In this document: piece by piece, positions 50,003 through 59,283 of the stretch
Position numbering within the stretch: the first letter of the stretch is position 1
Layout of the letters: each line of letters starts with the position of its first letter
Position numbers and translations under genes: made by a program
Assembly (NCBI RefSeq): GCF_004331345.1
Contig: NZ_SJJZ01000002.1
Location: 1,302,001 to 1,366,000 of the forward strand
Reading direction: 5' to 3'
Origin: Kribbella soli
Lineage (GTDB): Bacteria; Actinomycetota; Actinomycetes; Propionibacteriales; Kribbellaceae
Length of the DNA: 64,000 bases
The notes under the pieces: model-generated
The model's database searches: none
What the model saw: the letters and a program-made list of their open reading frames with translations, nothing else
What the model was told of the DNA's origin: nothing

Positions 50003-51232
50003 ATGGCGATCCTGGATGAGCGACCGGTCTGGTCGATGAGCAGCGGCGAGAAGCTGTCGGCTCTCGACGCGGCGCACGCCGAGATCGCCCGTCTCCAGGT
50101 GCGCTGCCTGCACCTGTCAGCCGGCCTCGATGCCGACGGCTATGCCCAGGAGATCGGCGCCCGCGACACGGTGCAACTGCTCTCGGTCCGCTACCGCCTG
50201 GATCCCGCCGACGTACGCCGAGACCTCCGCCTGGCTCGCGCCTTGCACAAGTACCCGGCCGTGACCGCGGCTCTCGGAGTCGGCCGGCCGGCCGACTCCG
50301 AGAGCGCCCGGACGACGGTGAACCTGGGACAGGCCGACGCGATCGTGTCCGCACTCGAGAAGGTGCCGGCTTCGGCCGGCGTGCCGGTCGAGGACCTGCG
50401 TGTCGCCGAGGAGGCCATGGTCGAGGCAGCCGGCCTGCTCCCGCCGGCCGACCTGCGCGCTCTCGGCAAGGAGATGCGCGAACGGCTCGACACCAACGGT
50501 CCCGAACCCCATCGCGACGAGGACGAAGTGTCCTCCCGCGAGGCACTGTGGATCAAGCCGGCCGATCGCGGCGTCAGCTTCGGCGGCTACCTCGCCGACG
50601 AGAACGCCGAACTCTTCCAGACCCTGATCTTCGCCGGCGCCAAACCGCACAAGACCCCCGACGGCGAGCGCGACCCGCGTCCGCGCAGCAAGCGGCAGGC
50701 CGACGCCCTCACGGCGATCCTCACGACCGCTGCCGGCGCCGGATCCGCCGTGCCCGGCCACGGCGAGATCAAGCCGCACATCACCGTCACCATCGACCTG
50801 GAGGACCTCAAGGCCGGTACCCGCGCCCGCGGCGACCTGGTCCACGGCGACACGCTCTCTGCCGCGGCTGTACGACGACTCGCGTGCGACGCCGGCATCA
50901 TCCCCTTGGTCCTCGGCTCCAACTCCGAACCCCTCGACGTCGGGGCCGAACACCGCTTCGTCACCCGCGCCATCCGCCAAGCCCTCAACGCCCGCGACAA
51001 AGGCTGCATCGCCTGCGGCGCACCGCCAAGCATGTCTGAGGCCCACCACATCACCCACTGGGCCGACGGCGGCCCGACCTCCCTCGAGAACCTCGCCCTC
51101 CTCTGCAAACGCGACCACATCAACGTCCACCGAGGCCACCTCACCGTCCACCTCACCAACGGCCACCCGGTCATCAACCGCCCCACCTGGTCCGACCCCG
51201 ACCCACCCCCAGCCCTGGCCCACCCGGCCTGA
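50003..51232 (+). CDS. DUF222/13E12-repeat HNH endonuclease-like protein
   Basis: 409 residues from ATG 50003; the frame is open 225 bases further up, but only through the AT-richer leader. The N-terminal two thirds are the helical DUF222 domain typical of the REP13E12 family. The C-terminal HNH nuclease has CIACG, EAHHITHWADGG and NLALLCKRDHINVH, so the His-His, Asn and His residues are intact. These genes are multicopy and mobile-looking in many actinobacteria; their function is unclear. No attachment site or integrase is next to it. Confidence 0.9.
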   Translation: MAILDERPVWSMSSGEKLSALDAAHAEIARLQVRCLHLSAGLDADGYAQEIGARDTVQLLSVRYRLDPADVRRDLRLARALHKYPAVTAALGVGRPADSESARTTVNLGQADAIVSALEKVPASAGVPVEDLRVAEEAMVEAAGLLPPADLRALGKEMRERLDTNGPEPHRDEDEVSSREALWIKPADRGVSFGGYLADENAELFQTLIFAGAKPHKTPDGERDPRPRSKRQADALTAILTTAAGAGSAVPGHGEIKPHITVTIDLEDLKAGTRARGDLVHGDTLSAAAVRRLACDAGIIPLVLGSNSEPLDVGAEHRFVTRAIRQALNARDKGCIACGAPPSMSEAHHITHWADGGPTSLENLALLCKRDHINVHRGHLTVHLTNGHPVINRPTWSDPDPPPALAHPA

Positions 51233-51353
51233 CCCTCGCCCCCACAACCCGACCCCGCAGGCGCCGGGACACCCCGCCACGCCTGCCAGGCGCCGGTGGC
51301 TCCGTCACGCCCGCCGGCGGTGTCGGCACCAAACCGTCCGCCGGCGGCTCTGG
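51233..51353. other. GC-rich convergent intergenic with repeats
   Basis: Between the HNH gene and the convergent SodC-like gene. CAGGCGCCGG occurs twice (51258 and 51290) and CCGCCGGCGG occurs twice (51311 and 51340), each nearly self-complementary, so several hairpins are possible. Probably a termination region for both genes. Confidence 0.45.
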
Positions 51354-51950
51354 CTAGTTCCAGGTCAGTGGGAGGCAGGCGAGGCGGGCGCCGGCGGTGC
51401 CGTGGTGGTCGGTCGCGTGCTCGTGAATGACGATGGAGCGGTCGCCTGGTTTCGGCGCGAAGGGTACGGCGGTCGACGCCTTCGCTGCGCCGCTCGGGCT
51501 GACGGTGAAGTCGAGCCAGATCTCGCGCTCGCGGTCGACGCGTACCGGCTTGCGGCCGTTGAACACGTCAGTGTTGTAGTGCGGTCCGGCGGCGGCGCCG
51601 TCGCCTGCCACGCACGGGCCGGTGTGCAGGTGGGCGCCGAACGTGCGGCCGGCCGCCGTACGCCCGACTCCGGTCACTTTCAGGCGAACGGTGGTTCGTG
51701 CGCCCTGCGACACCATCACGACTACCGCCCGTCCACGCTCGAACGGCCCGTGCGGCGCCAGCGCGCGCAGCGGGCCGTTGCTCGTCGCCACGTCGGACTC
51801 CCCTGCCACCGGGATCGCGACTTCACCCCGCGGCACGCCGGGCGGCTGCTTCGGTCCCGCGTTCTGGGCTGCCGCCACCGGCCCGGCGATCACGCCGATG
51901 ACTCCCAGCACGCCGACCGCGGCAAGGACGCCACGCACAGTTCCTGTCAT
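51354..51950 (-). CDS. Secreted Cu/Zn superoxide dismutase-like protein
   Basis: 198 residues. A signal peptide ends near residue 28 (PVAAA). Copper ligands of SodC are recognisable: His-x-His in GAHLHTGPC, His in GPHYN and His in VIHEHATDHHGTAGARLACLP. Two cysteines (HTGPC and RLAC) can make the usual disulfide. The zinc loop between GPHYN and the last histidine is short and lacks clear His/His/Asp ligands, so it may be a copper-only form. Activity would be removal of superoxide outside the membrane, if retained. Confidence 0.8.
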   Translation of the reverse strand: MTGTVRGVLAAVGVLGVIGVIAGPVAAAQNAGPKQPPGVPRGEVAIPVAGESDVATSNGPLRALAPHGPFERGRAVVVMVSQGARTTVRLKVTGVGRTAAGRTFGAHLHTGPCVAGDGAAAGPHYNTDVFNGRKPVRVDREREIWLDFTVSPSGAAKASTAVPFAPKPGDRSIVIHEHATDHHGTAGARLACLPLTWN

Positions 51951-52013
51951 GTCTCCCTCTCCGGACCCGAACCACTGCCCCGGGCGGGGTGACAGCGAAC
52001 TCCGGCGAGGCTA

Positions 52014-52910
52014 TCAAGCGCTCGGCTTCCGCACCGTCGCCGACGCGGCCTGAAGGTTGGCGAGTGTCGTGCGCACCGCGCGCCGAGCAGTCCGCTCCGG
52101 CCGATACAGCGCGTCGATGTGCCGCCGCGTGTGCACGCCCCGCATCGGAAGGAGCACGACGCCCGGATGCGAACGGGCCGTCCATCGCGGAATCAGTGCC
52201 AACCCGGCGCCGGCGGCAACCAGCTCGGCGACCACGGTGAACTCGTTCACACGGTGGACCAGTTCGAGCCGATGGTTGGCCGCCGCCCCGATCGCCTCGA
52301 TCGTCGCCATCAACGGAAACCCGTCGTGCACCGTGATCCACGGCTCGCCCGCCACGTCCCGCGGCGACAGCGAGCGCTTCGACGCCAACGGATGCTCGAC
52401 AGGTACGGCGACGTCCAACGGCTCATGCAGCAACGGCGTGACCGCGACGGTCCGCGGCCAGGCGGCGGCATGATCCAGCCGATGCGCCAGCACCACGTCG
52501 TACTCCCGGGTCAACGGTGGGAACTCGTCCTGCGGCACATCCTCGTCATGCAGGCTGACCCGCGGCCCGTCCCCCGCCCGCAACAGCGACGGGAAGAACG
52601 CCGCGGCCGCGCTGTGGAACGCGGCGACCGACACAACCGCATCCGGCTGCTCGGCAAACTCATCGACCACCTGCCGGGCTCGCGCCAGCGCAGACTCCAC
52701 GTCCGCAGCCGCCCCGGCCAAGGCGCGCCCAGCCGCTGTGAGCACGACCCGCCGGCCGTCGCGTTCGGTCAACGGCACCGGCATCGACCGCTGCAGCAAC
52801 CGCAGCTGCTGTGAGATCGCCGACGGCGTCACGAGCAGCGCCTCCGCGGCCGCGGTGACGCTTCCCAACTCACCGACTTCCCGGAGCACCCGCAGTTGCC
52901 GTTCATCCAT
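52014..52910 (-). CDS. LysR-family transcriptional regulator
   Basis: 298 residues. The N-terminal helix-turn-helix reads LGSVTAAAEALLVTPSAISQ (residues 15-34). The effector domain follows from about residue 90. It is divergent from the EamA gene with an 81-bp gap that has a T-N11-A box, so it probably regulates that transporter and itself. It resembles small-effector LysR proteins of actinobacteria (ArgP/YwbI-like in shape), effector unknown. Confidence 0.92.
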   Translation of the reverse strand: MDERQLRVLREVGELGSVTAAAEALLVTPSAISQQLRLLQRSMPVPLTERDGRRVVLTAAGRALAGAAADVESALARARQVVDEFAEQPDAVVSVAAFHSAAAAFFPSLLRAGDGPRVSLHDEDVPQDEFPPLTREYDVVLAHRLDHAAAWPRTVAVTPLLHEPLDVAVPVEHPLASKRSLSPRDVAGEPWITVHDGFPLMATIEAIGAAANHRLELVHRVNEFTVVAELVAAGAGLALIPRWTARSHPGVVLLPMRGVHTRRHIDALYRPERTARRAVRTTLANLQAASATVRKPSA

Positions 52911-52944
52911 CCAGATACTTTAGCCGTCCTACAGCGTCGCTGAA

Positions 52945-52969
52945 GACGTTGGTACTTGGCTTCAACGTC
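52945..52969. promoter_or_regulatory. LysR-type T-N11-A box
   Basis: GACGTTG and CAACGTC form an inverted repeat with an 11-base spacer, which includes the TTG-N11-CAA pattern. A second overlapping pair, TGAAG (52941) and CTTCA (52960), strengthens the symmetry. It lies 34 bases from the LysR start and 22 bases from the EamA start. Confidence 0.55.
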
Positions 52970-52991
52970 ATGACCCCTCACCGTTGAACCC

Positions 52992-53873
52992 GTGCCCGGA
53001 TCCCGCCGTACCGATCTCGTCCTGCTCCTGGTCGCCGTCGTCTGGGGCTCGAGCTATCTCGCAGCCAAGACCGCGACCAGCAGCGCGCCGGTGCTGACCG
53101 TGCTGTTCCTCCGCTACGGCATCTCCGCGATCGCCCTGATCCCGTTGGTTCGCGGCATCAGCCGGAAGGAGTTGCAGGCCGGGTTGATCCTCGGCCTCAC
53201 GCAGGCGTCGGTCCTGGTGCTGGAGACGTACGGCGTGACGCACACCAGCGCCGCGAACGCCGGACTGATCATCAGCCTCACCCTGGTCCTCACGCCGCTG
53301 CTCGATGGTCGCGGCCTACCGCCGCGGTTCTATCTCGCGGCCGCGATCTGCATGGTCGCCGTCGGCCTGCTGATGTCCGCCGACGGCCTGCACTCCCCCG
53401 GCGTCGGCGACCTGCTCATGCTGGCCGCCGCCGTCGTCCGGGCAGGTCACGTCACACTCGTCGGACGGCTCTCCGTCGGCGTGCGCCCGTTGCAGTTGAC
53501 AACAGTCCAGACTCTCGTCGGTACGGCGTTGTTCGTGGTGCCCGCCGTACCGCACCTGCCGACGCACGCCGGTGTCGGCACCTGGCTGCAGATGGTCTAT
53601 CTCGCCTTGTTCTGCAGCGTTTTCGCCTTCCTCGCCCAGACCTGGGCGGTCCAGCGCACGTCCGCCAGCCGCGCCAGCCTCCTGCTCGGCACCGAGCCGA
53701 TCTGGGCCGTTGCCATCGGCATCAGCCTCGGCAACGAACACCTCACCGTCCCGGCCGTCGTCGGCGCGATCCTCATGCTGCTCGGCACAACCTGGGGCCA
53801 GTCCATCGAACGCACCCACCGCGAATCAGCACCTGAGCGCATCCACAGGTCGGACGCAGCAGCGGCGGGATGA
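52992..53873 (+). CDS. EamA-family (DMT) transporter
   Basis: 293 residues from a GTG start. Ten membrane segments in two EamA repeats; VVWGSSYLAAKTAT at the start and AVVGAILMLLGTTWG at the end are typical. It probably exports a metabolite or amino acid under control of the divergent LysR protein. The C-terminal 25 residues are polar and may be cytoplasmic. Confidence 0.9.
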   Translation: MPGSRRTDLVLLLVAVVWGSSYLAAKTATSSAPVLTVLFLRYGISAIALIPLVRGISRKELQAGLILGLTQASVLVLETYGVTHTSAANAGLIISLTLVLTPLLDGRGLPPRFYLAAAICMVAVGLLMSADGLHSPGVGDLLMLAAAVVRAGHVTLVGRLSVGVRPLQLTTVQTLVGTALFVVPAVPHLPTHAGVGTWLQMVYLALFCSVFAFLAQTWAVQRTSASRASLLLGTEPIWAVAIGISLGNEHLTVPAVVGAILMLLGTTWGQSIERTHRESAPERIHRSDAAAAG

Positions 53874-53915
53874 TCCGGTGATACCCGATGATAGGGGTTC
53901 GTCGGGGAGGTGGGC

Positions 53916-56900
53916 ATGCACTTCGAGGTGCTGGGGCCGGTACGGGTGATGCGGGACGGCGAAGTCGTCGGGCCGATTTCGGAGCTACGCCGCCGATTGC
54001 TCGCGGTGCTCCTGGTCCGGGCCGGGCGTGCGGTGCCGACCGATGTGCTGAGCGAGGCGCTCTGGGGCGCCGATGTCCCGCTCCGGCCGGCGAACAGCAT
54101 TCAGGTGCACGTCCACCGGCTGCGCCAGGTGCTGGACAAACCGGACCGGCTGGCCAGCGTGCCGAACGGTTATCTGCTGACGGTCGGCGAGGACGAACTT
54201 GACGCACTGATCTTCGACCGAATGCACACCGAGGGACGTGCTGCTGTGGCGGCCGGCGATCTCGAGGAGGCCACCGATCGGTTCCGCGCGGCGCTGGCGC
54301 TCTGGCGGGACACGCCGTACGCCGATGTCGACGAGGCCGAGGTGGTCGGGCCGGAGGCGCAGCGGCTGGCCGAGGTCCGGCTGATCGCTCACGAAGAACT
54401 CTTCGATGCCGAGCTGGCTCGCGGGCGCGCTCGCGAGATCGTCCCGGAGCTGACCGAGCTCGTCGCGGAGTACCCGTTGCGGGAGCGGATCGTCGGTCAG
54501 CACATGCTCGCGTTGTACAGGTCCGGCCGTCGAACCAGGGCCGAGGTCGCGTATCGGGCGGCGCGGCAACGACTCGCGAAGGAGCTACGCACCGAGCCCG
54601 GCCGCGACCTCCGTCGGCTCGGCGAAGCGATCCGCGCCGAGGACCCGACCCTCGATCACCAGCCGGCAGCACGCGCCAGGCTCTCGGTCACCAGGTCCGC
54701 GGCAGCTGCCACCGCCGTGCGGCCGGGGCAGTTGCCGCCGGTGCCCGGGACGTTCGTCGGGAGGGATCCGGAACTCGAGCAGCTCGAGCGGCTCGCCGCG
54801 ACAGATGGTGACGGCAACCTGATCGTGCTGACCGGCATGGCCGGGATCGGGAAGACCGGCCTGGCCTTGCGCTACGCCCACCAGGTCGCGGACCGGTACG
54901 GCGACGGCCAGCTCTACATCGATCTCGGGGGCCACGCCTCCGGCCCGGCCCTCGACCCGATGGTCGCGCTGGCGCAACTGCTCCGCGGTCTCGGCGCGGA
55001 TCCAGCGCGCGGCTGGGAGTCCGTGGCAGACGCGACCGCCGAGTACCGCTCCGTGCTGAGCGGTCGCAAACTGCTCGTGCTGCTCGACAACGCGGCGAGC
55101 GCGGAGCAGGTTCGTCCGTTGCAAGCAGCAACGGACGGCTGTCTGACCCTGGTCACCAGCCGGAACAACCTCTCCGGCTTGATCGCCCGCGAGGGCGCGC
55201 AACGCGTCCACGTGGGTGAACTCCCGACCGACGCCGCGCACGCTCTCCTGCTTCGTTTGGCCGGCCCGGACCGTTTCGACCGCGAACCAGACTCCGCGGC
55301 CGCCCTGGTCGAAGCCTGCGCCGGCCTCCCGCTGGCCCTCCGGATCGCGGCCGCACAGCTCGCCGACGAGCCGCAGCGCCCGCTCTCCGACTACCTCGCC
55401 GAACTGACCGAACACGGCCCGGTCACCCTCGCACTCGACGACGACGAACACTCCGCCGTGACCGCCGCGTTCGACCTGTCGTACGCGCGTCTCGCTCCGG
55501 CCACCCGCCAACTGTGCCGGCGCCTCGGTCTCGTGCCCGGCTTCGACTTCACCGTCGACGCGGTCGCGGCCCTGAGCGGTACGACGCCATCCGCGGCCCG
55601 CAAGTCCATCCGCGAACTGACCAGCGCCCATCTCCTCGAACAACACGCCCCCGGCCGCTACCGCTTCCACGACCTGCTCCGCGACGACGCCCGCCGCCGT
55701 ACCGAGACCGAAGACACCGCGCAGGCCCGAGCCGACGCCCTGCAGCGCCTCTTCGCCTGGTACTACCGCGGGAAGATCGCCGTGGTGAACCTGCGGGCCT
55801 CGATCCGCCACCATCCGCCGCCGCCCGACCTGCCGCCGGGAACGGCCGACATCACGTTCGCCGACCTCTCGGACGCCATGACGTGGGCAGGCGCCGAGTT
55901 CGTCAACCTCGCTGCCGCGGTCGAGGCCGCCGCAGGCCACCGGCAGCACGCCCACTGGACGTGGCAGCTCGCGATCGGCCTGATGCTCCCGATGGCCGAA
56001 GGGGGATACCAGACCTCGGCTCAGGCGATGGCGGCCACCGGTATCGCCGCGGCCAGGGCGGCGGGTGACCGACACGCGCTGGCAAACATGCTGGCCGAAA
56101 GCGCGGCGACGCAGCACCGAGTCGAGCTGCCGCTGGACCCCAACGTCCTCACGGAGGCGCTGCAACTCGCCGAGCAGATCGGCGACCATCCGCTGCTCGG
56201 GTACTGCCTCAACGTTTCCGCGGTCGTATCCATGGCCTCCGGCGAGCTGGAGGTCGCCGAGCGCAATCTCGTCCGCTCGCTCGAGCTCCACCGCGAGGAT
56301 CACGACAGCGCAGCCCAGACTCGCGCCCTGCTCAATCTCGGCGTGATCGCCTACCAGCGGGGCGAACTCGACAAGTACGCACAGAGCTCCGAAGATGTGC
56401 TCCAGCTCCCCGGCGCGAACCGCGACCGCGTCGCTGCGCTGGCGTTGCCCGAGCTGGTTCGGGCCCGCGCGATGCTGGGCCGCCTGGACGGCATCGACGA
56501 CTTGATCGCGCAGGCCGAGGACGCGCTCACGCGGTTCGACAGCCGGATCAAAAGACACCTGCTGCGCCTCTATCGCGCCATCTGGTATCGCGACGCCGGA
56601 CGCCACGCGGAATCGTTCGAGCAAGCGACGGCGGCGGAGAGATCGGCAGGACAGCTGGACCATCCGCAGGCCTACAGCGACGCCAACTACCAACTGGGTC
56701 TGTGTCACCTCGTGCACGGTGAGCTCGACACCGCCCGCACCAGGTTCGAGTCAGCCACCCAGTGGGCCGTCGCGCGCCCTCAAGCCCGGGACACCGCAAC
56801 CTGGCATGCTCCGGCACTGCGAGGGTTGGCCGAGACAGAACTCGCGGCGGGCAATCTCACCAAGGCACGATCCCACGCGGCCGACGCTGTCGCGGTGGCC

Positions 56901-57194
56901 CGGACCGCAGACCGGGACCCGGTCCAACTGGCCGGTGCGATCGTCACGCTCGGCCGGGTCGAGCTCGCGAACGACCGATCGCCGGATGCGATCGGCCATG
57001 GCGAGGAAGCCCTCGCGATCCATCAGCGGACCGGTCACTTTCTGGGGCAGGCTCGGGCGCATCGGCTGCTGGGCGAGGCTCACCGAGTGTTCGAGGCTCG
57101 CCTGGGTGACGAGCGGTTGCGGGAAGCGCTGCGCATGTTCGAGGCCTACGGGTCGCCCGAGGCGCGCGAGGTACGGCGGTTGCTGGGCCGGTGA
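53916..57194 (+). CDS. SARP-type regulator with BTAD, NB-ARC and TPR domains (AfsR-like)
   Basis: 1092 residues from ATG 53916, with GGAGG five bases upstream. The OmpR-like winged helix (about 1-90) contains LRRRLLAVLLVRAGRAV and VHVHRLRQVLD. The BTAD helical domain follows (about 95-240). The NB-ARC ATPase has the P-loop GMAGIGKTG (307-315) and LVLLDNA. Winged-helix and TPR-like repeats fill the rest. AfsR-type proteins activate secondary metabolism or morphological genes. No biosynthetic cluster lies next to it in the window, so it may act elsewhere or on the small secreted-protein gene downstream. Confidence 0.93.
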   Translation: MHFEVLGPVRVMRDGEVVGPISELRRRLLAVLLVRAGRAVPTDVLSEALWGADVPLRPANSIQVHVHRLRQVLDKPDRLASVPNGYLLTVGEDELDALIFDRMHTEGRAAVAAGDLEEATDRFRAALALWRDTPYADVDEAEVVGPEAQRLAEVRLIAHEELFDAELARGRAREIVPELTELVAEYPLRERIVGQHMLALYRSGRRTRAEVAYRAARQRLAKELRTEPGRDLRRLGEAIRAEDPTLDHQPAARARLSVTRSAAAATAVRPGQLPPVPGTFVGRDPELEQLERLAATDGDGNLIVLTGMAGIGKTGLALRYAHQVADRYGDGQLYIDLGGHASGPALDPMVALAQLLRGLGADPARGWESVADATAEYRSVLSGRKLLVLLDNAASAEQVRPLQAATDGCLTLVTSRNNLSGLIAREGAQRVHVGELPTDAAHALLLRLAGPDRFDREPDSAAALVEACAGLPLALRIAAAQLADEPQRPLSDYLAELTEHGPVTLALDDDEHSAVTAAFDLSYARLAPATRQLCRRLGLVPGFDFTVDAVAALSGTTPSAARKSIRELTSAHLLEQHAPGRYRFHDLLRDDARRRTETEDTAQARADALQRLFAWYYRGKIAVVNLRASIRHHPPPPDLPPGTADITFADLSDAMTWAGAEFVNLAAAVEAAAGHRQHAHWTWQLAIGLMLPMAEGGYQTSAQAMAATGIAAARAAGDRHALANMLAESAATQHRVELPLDPNVLTEALQLAEQIGDHPLLGYCLNVSAVVSMASGELEVAERNLVRSLELHREDHDSAAQTRALLNLGVIAYQRGELDKYAQSSEDVLQLPGANRDRVAALALPELVRARAMLGRLDGIDDLIAQAEDALTRFDSRIKRHLLRLYRAIWYRDAGRHAESFEQATAAERSAGQLDHPQAYSDANYQLGLCHLVHGELDTARTRFESATQWAVARPQARDTATWHAPALRGLAETELAAGNLTKARSHAADAVAVARTADRDPVQLAGAIVTLGRVELANDRSPDAIGHGEEALAIHQRTGHFLGQARAHRLLGEAHRVFEARLGDERLREALRMFEAYGSPEAREVRRLLGR

Positions 57195-57200
57195 GGCACA

Positions 57201-57247
57201 AGAGCGCTCGTGTACACGCATCCCGCGCAGGTACACGAGCTCTCTTG
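57201..57247. terminator. Bidirectional hairpin between convergent genes
   Basis: AAGAGCGCTCGTGTAC (57201-57216) pairs with GTACACGAGCTCTCTT (57232-57247) at 15 of 16 positions around a 15-base loop. It fills the 60-bp gap between the SARP stop and the stop of the convergent secreted-protein gene. Confidence 0.7.
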
Positions 57248-57254
57248 GTCTGGA

Positions 57255-57746
57255 TCAGGCTTTGAAATAGTAGGTTTGCGAGCAGATTCCGACCTCGTTG
57301 ATGCAGACCTTGATCGCGACGGTCAAGCCCTCCGCGATGTCACCACTCCCGTCGGGCGTGCCCAGATCGAACACCTTGCCCGACTCGCTCGTGCCCACGT
57401 AGAAGGTGTCCGTGTCGAGCGAGGCACCGTTCTTCTGGACCGACACAACAACCTTGGCGGCGTGACCGTCACTCAGGTTGTCGCGGACCTTCAGCATCTC
57501 GCCGTTGTCGTAGAAGATCGCGACATAGTCCTGGATGCAAGCGACGTCGCAGTGCTTCAGACCGACCTCGCCACCGTTGCCGTCCGGGTCCTTGGCCTCC
57601 TCGGCACTCGACAAGTCTTCGGTGTACGACTTCCAGGTCATGGCCTGGGCAGGGGTCAGGTTGGAAAACAGGACGATGAGGCCGACGACGGCCGCGACCG
57701 AGAACAGGCGGATCGGGCGCAGTCGGCGCCACCTTTTCGTGTTCAA
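57255..57746 (-). CDS. Secreted protein of unknown function with four cysteines
   Basis: 163 residues from a TTG start with GGAAGGAAG just upstream; longer frames give a poor N-terminus. A signal peptide of about 35 residues is basic, then hydrophobic (SVAAVVGLIVLFSNLTPAQA). The mature part of about 128 residues is beta-rich and acidic, with two cysteine pairs, HCDVAC and VCINEVGIC, likely two disulfides. I recognise no family. It lies 123 bp after the GH5 gene on the same strand but with its own leader. Confidence 0.7.
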   Translation of the reverse strand: MNTKRWRRLRPIRLFSVAAVVGLIVLFSNLTPAQAMTWKSYTEDLSSAEEAKDPDGNGGEVGLKHCDVACIQDYVAIFYDNGEMLKVRDNLSDGHAAKVVVSVQKNGASLDTDTFYVGTSESGKVFDLGTPDGSGDIAEGLTVAIKVCINEVGICSQTYYFKA

Positions 57747-57869
57747 GAGACTCTTCCTTCCTCGTCTACGTGTGCAGGCTCCCCGGTCATGTCCCGCCGG
57801 ATGCGAAGGAAGGTAGTGTGCAGCGCTTTCCGTCTGCTTACTGTGTGCTTGCAGGGGGTGCACCCGCGC

Positions 57870-59252
57870 TCAGGAGCGGGTCCATTTCTGGTCGGGGGAA
57901 CCGTTGCAGGCGGCAACGGCGACGGCCGAACCGTTCTCGGTCCCGTTGGCTGTCAGGCAGCCTGCCGTCGAGGTGACCGTCTGGTCGGCGTTGAGCTGCC
58001 AGACCTGGTCGGCGGCGCCGGTGCAGGTCTCGATGGTCACGGCCGAGGGCCCTGCGGTCATGCACTTGTCGGCGTAGACCGTCAACTGGTTCGCAGCGGT
58101 GAGGTTCCACGACTGGTTGCCGCCGTTGTTGCAGTCCCACAGGTCGAGCGCCGTACCTGGGCTGGTCGAGAAGCCCGGTACGTCGACGCAGCGGTTGCTC
58201 GCGACACCTCGCAGGGGCTCACCAGGCGGGGCGGGCGGCTCACTGTTCGTCGGCTCGTCCCGCAGGAGGCCCCAGCCCCACCACAGTTGGTCGCGCCCGC
58301 TGATGCTGTTGACCTGGAGGTCAGCCGGCCCGACCTGCGTCGTCATCGAGTACGAGTCGCCGGTGCGCAGACCCGGCCAGTAGACGATTCCCATCTGCTG
58401 CTCGCGGGCGACCTGGGTGAGCGCGGCCAGGTACGAGGTGTAGACGTTCCCTTCGTGGTTGCCGTAGTTCAGGCCGATCGTCATCGGTGAGCCGGCCTCG
58501 TCGATGATCGTCCGCCAGCCGTACGAACCGATTCTCGGCCGCAGGTTCGCCAGCCAGGCGGCCTCGGTCGTGTCGGAGGCCCAGAAGCCGTAGAAGTGCA
58601 GCGACAGCAACGTCCCGTTCAGCTCCGGCGCCGCACCGACGCCGGTCACGTTGTCGTTGTAGCCCGTCCCGGAGATCACGATCCGTCCGCGCGGAACGTC
58701 GCTGTGCCGCGTGATCCACGACGACGTCAGCGACACCCACTCGTTCAGCGAGTACCCGAACGGTTCGTTCATCGGCTCGAAGTACACGTGCGGGTTCCGC
58801 CGGTACGTCTGCACCACCGTGTCCCACATGGCCGCGTACGCCGCCGGATCGTCGACCCGCCCGTCCTTGGCGTTGTCGGCCTCCCAGTAGCTGAGGATCA
58901 CCTTGAAACCACTGGCCGCCGATGCGTCGATCGCCGCGCGGTAGGAGCGCCACCAGTCGGTGCCCACACTCGACGGGTTGATCGGGAGCCGGATCGTGTT
59001 CGCCTTCAGCTCCTTGCGGAACTCCCCCACGATCCCGAGCGCCTTGCGGTACGTCGTCGCGTAGTCGTCCGCCGTACTCAGGCCCGACGGGACGACCTCG
59101 TCGTCGGCGTAGTTGTCGCGCGGATCGGCCCAGTTGACGCCACGGAAGTCGTTCGTGCGCGGTGGACTCGCGGCGCCGGCGCCGGGCACGGCGGCGGTGA
59201 GCGCGAAGAAGCACAACAGGACGGCGAGGAGACTGCGGACGGTTGATCTCAC
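57870..59252 (-). CDS. Secreted GH5 glycoside hydrolase with ricin-type lectin domain
   Basis: 460 residues from a GTG start. A signal peptide ends near residue 27 (GAGAA). The GH5 barrel has acid/base Glu163 in FEPMNEPFG and nucleophile Glu252 in IIDEAGSP. A Pro-rich linker (about 335-345) leads to a ricin B beta-trefoil with QxW repeats: NQSWNL, DQVWQL and DQKWTR. Endoglucanase, mannanase or exo-beta-galactanase-like activity are all possible in GH5; the specificity cannot be told. No LacI-type operator of the xyloglucan set precedes it, but a different palindrome does. Confidence 0.9.
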   Translation of the reverse strand: MRSTVRSLLAVLLCFFALTAAVPGAGAASPPRTNDFRGVNWADPRDNYADDEVVPSGLSTADDYATTYRKALGIVGEFRKELKANTIRLPINPSSVGTDWWRSYRAAIDASAASGFKVILSYWEADNAKDGRVDDPAAYAAMWDTVVQTYRRNPHVYFEPMNEPFGYSLNEWVSLTSSWITRHSDVPRGRIVISGTGYNDNVTGVGAAPELNGTLLSLHFYGFWASDTTEAAWLANLRPRIGSYGWRTIIDEAGSPMTIGLNYGNHEGNVYTSYLAALTQVAREQQMGIVYWPGLRTGDSYSMTTQVGPADLQVNSISGRDQLWWGWGLLRDEPTNSEPPAPPGEPLRGVASNRCVDVPGFSTSPGTALDLWDCNNGGNQSWNLTAANQLTVYADKCMTAGPSAVTIETCTGAADQVWQLNADQTVTSTAGCLTANGTENGSAVAVAACNGSPDQKWTRS

Positions 59253-59259
59253 CCCGAGA

Positions 59260-59273
59260 TGTTTACGTGAACA
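59260..59273. promoter_or_regulatory. Palindrome in front of the GH5 gene
   Basis: TGTTTACGTGAACA is an imperfect palindrome (TGTT-ACGT-AACA with one mismatched pair) with a central CG, eight bases before the GH5 GTG. It has the size and symmetry of a LacI-type operator but a different sequence from the xyloglucan operators. Confidence 0.45.
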
Positions 59274-59283
59274 GAGCCGCCGG

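Noticed and set aside
50003..51232. Homing endonuclease or mobile intron
   Set aside because: The HNH domain is part of a DUF222/13E12 protein; no split gene, terminal repeats or integrase are seen around it.
51233..51353. Attachment site or small RNA
   Set aside because: Only GC-rich self-complementary repeats between convergent genes; termination is the simpler explanation.
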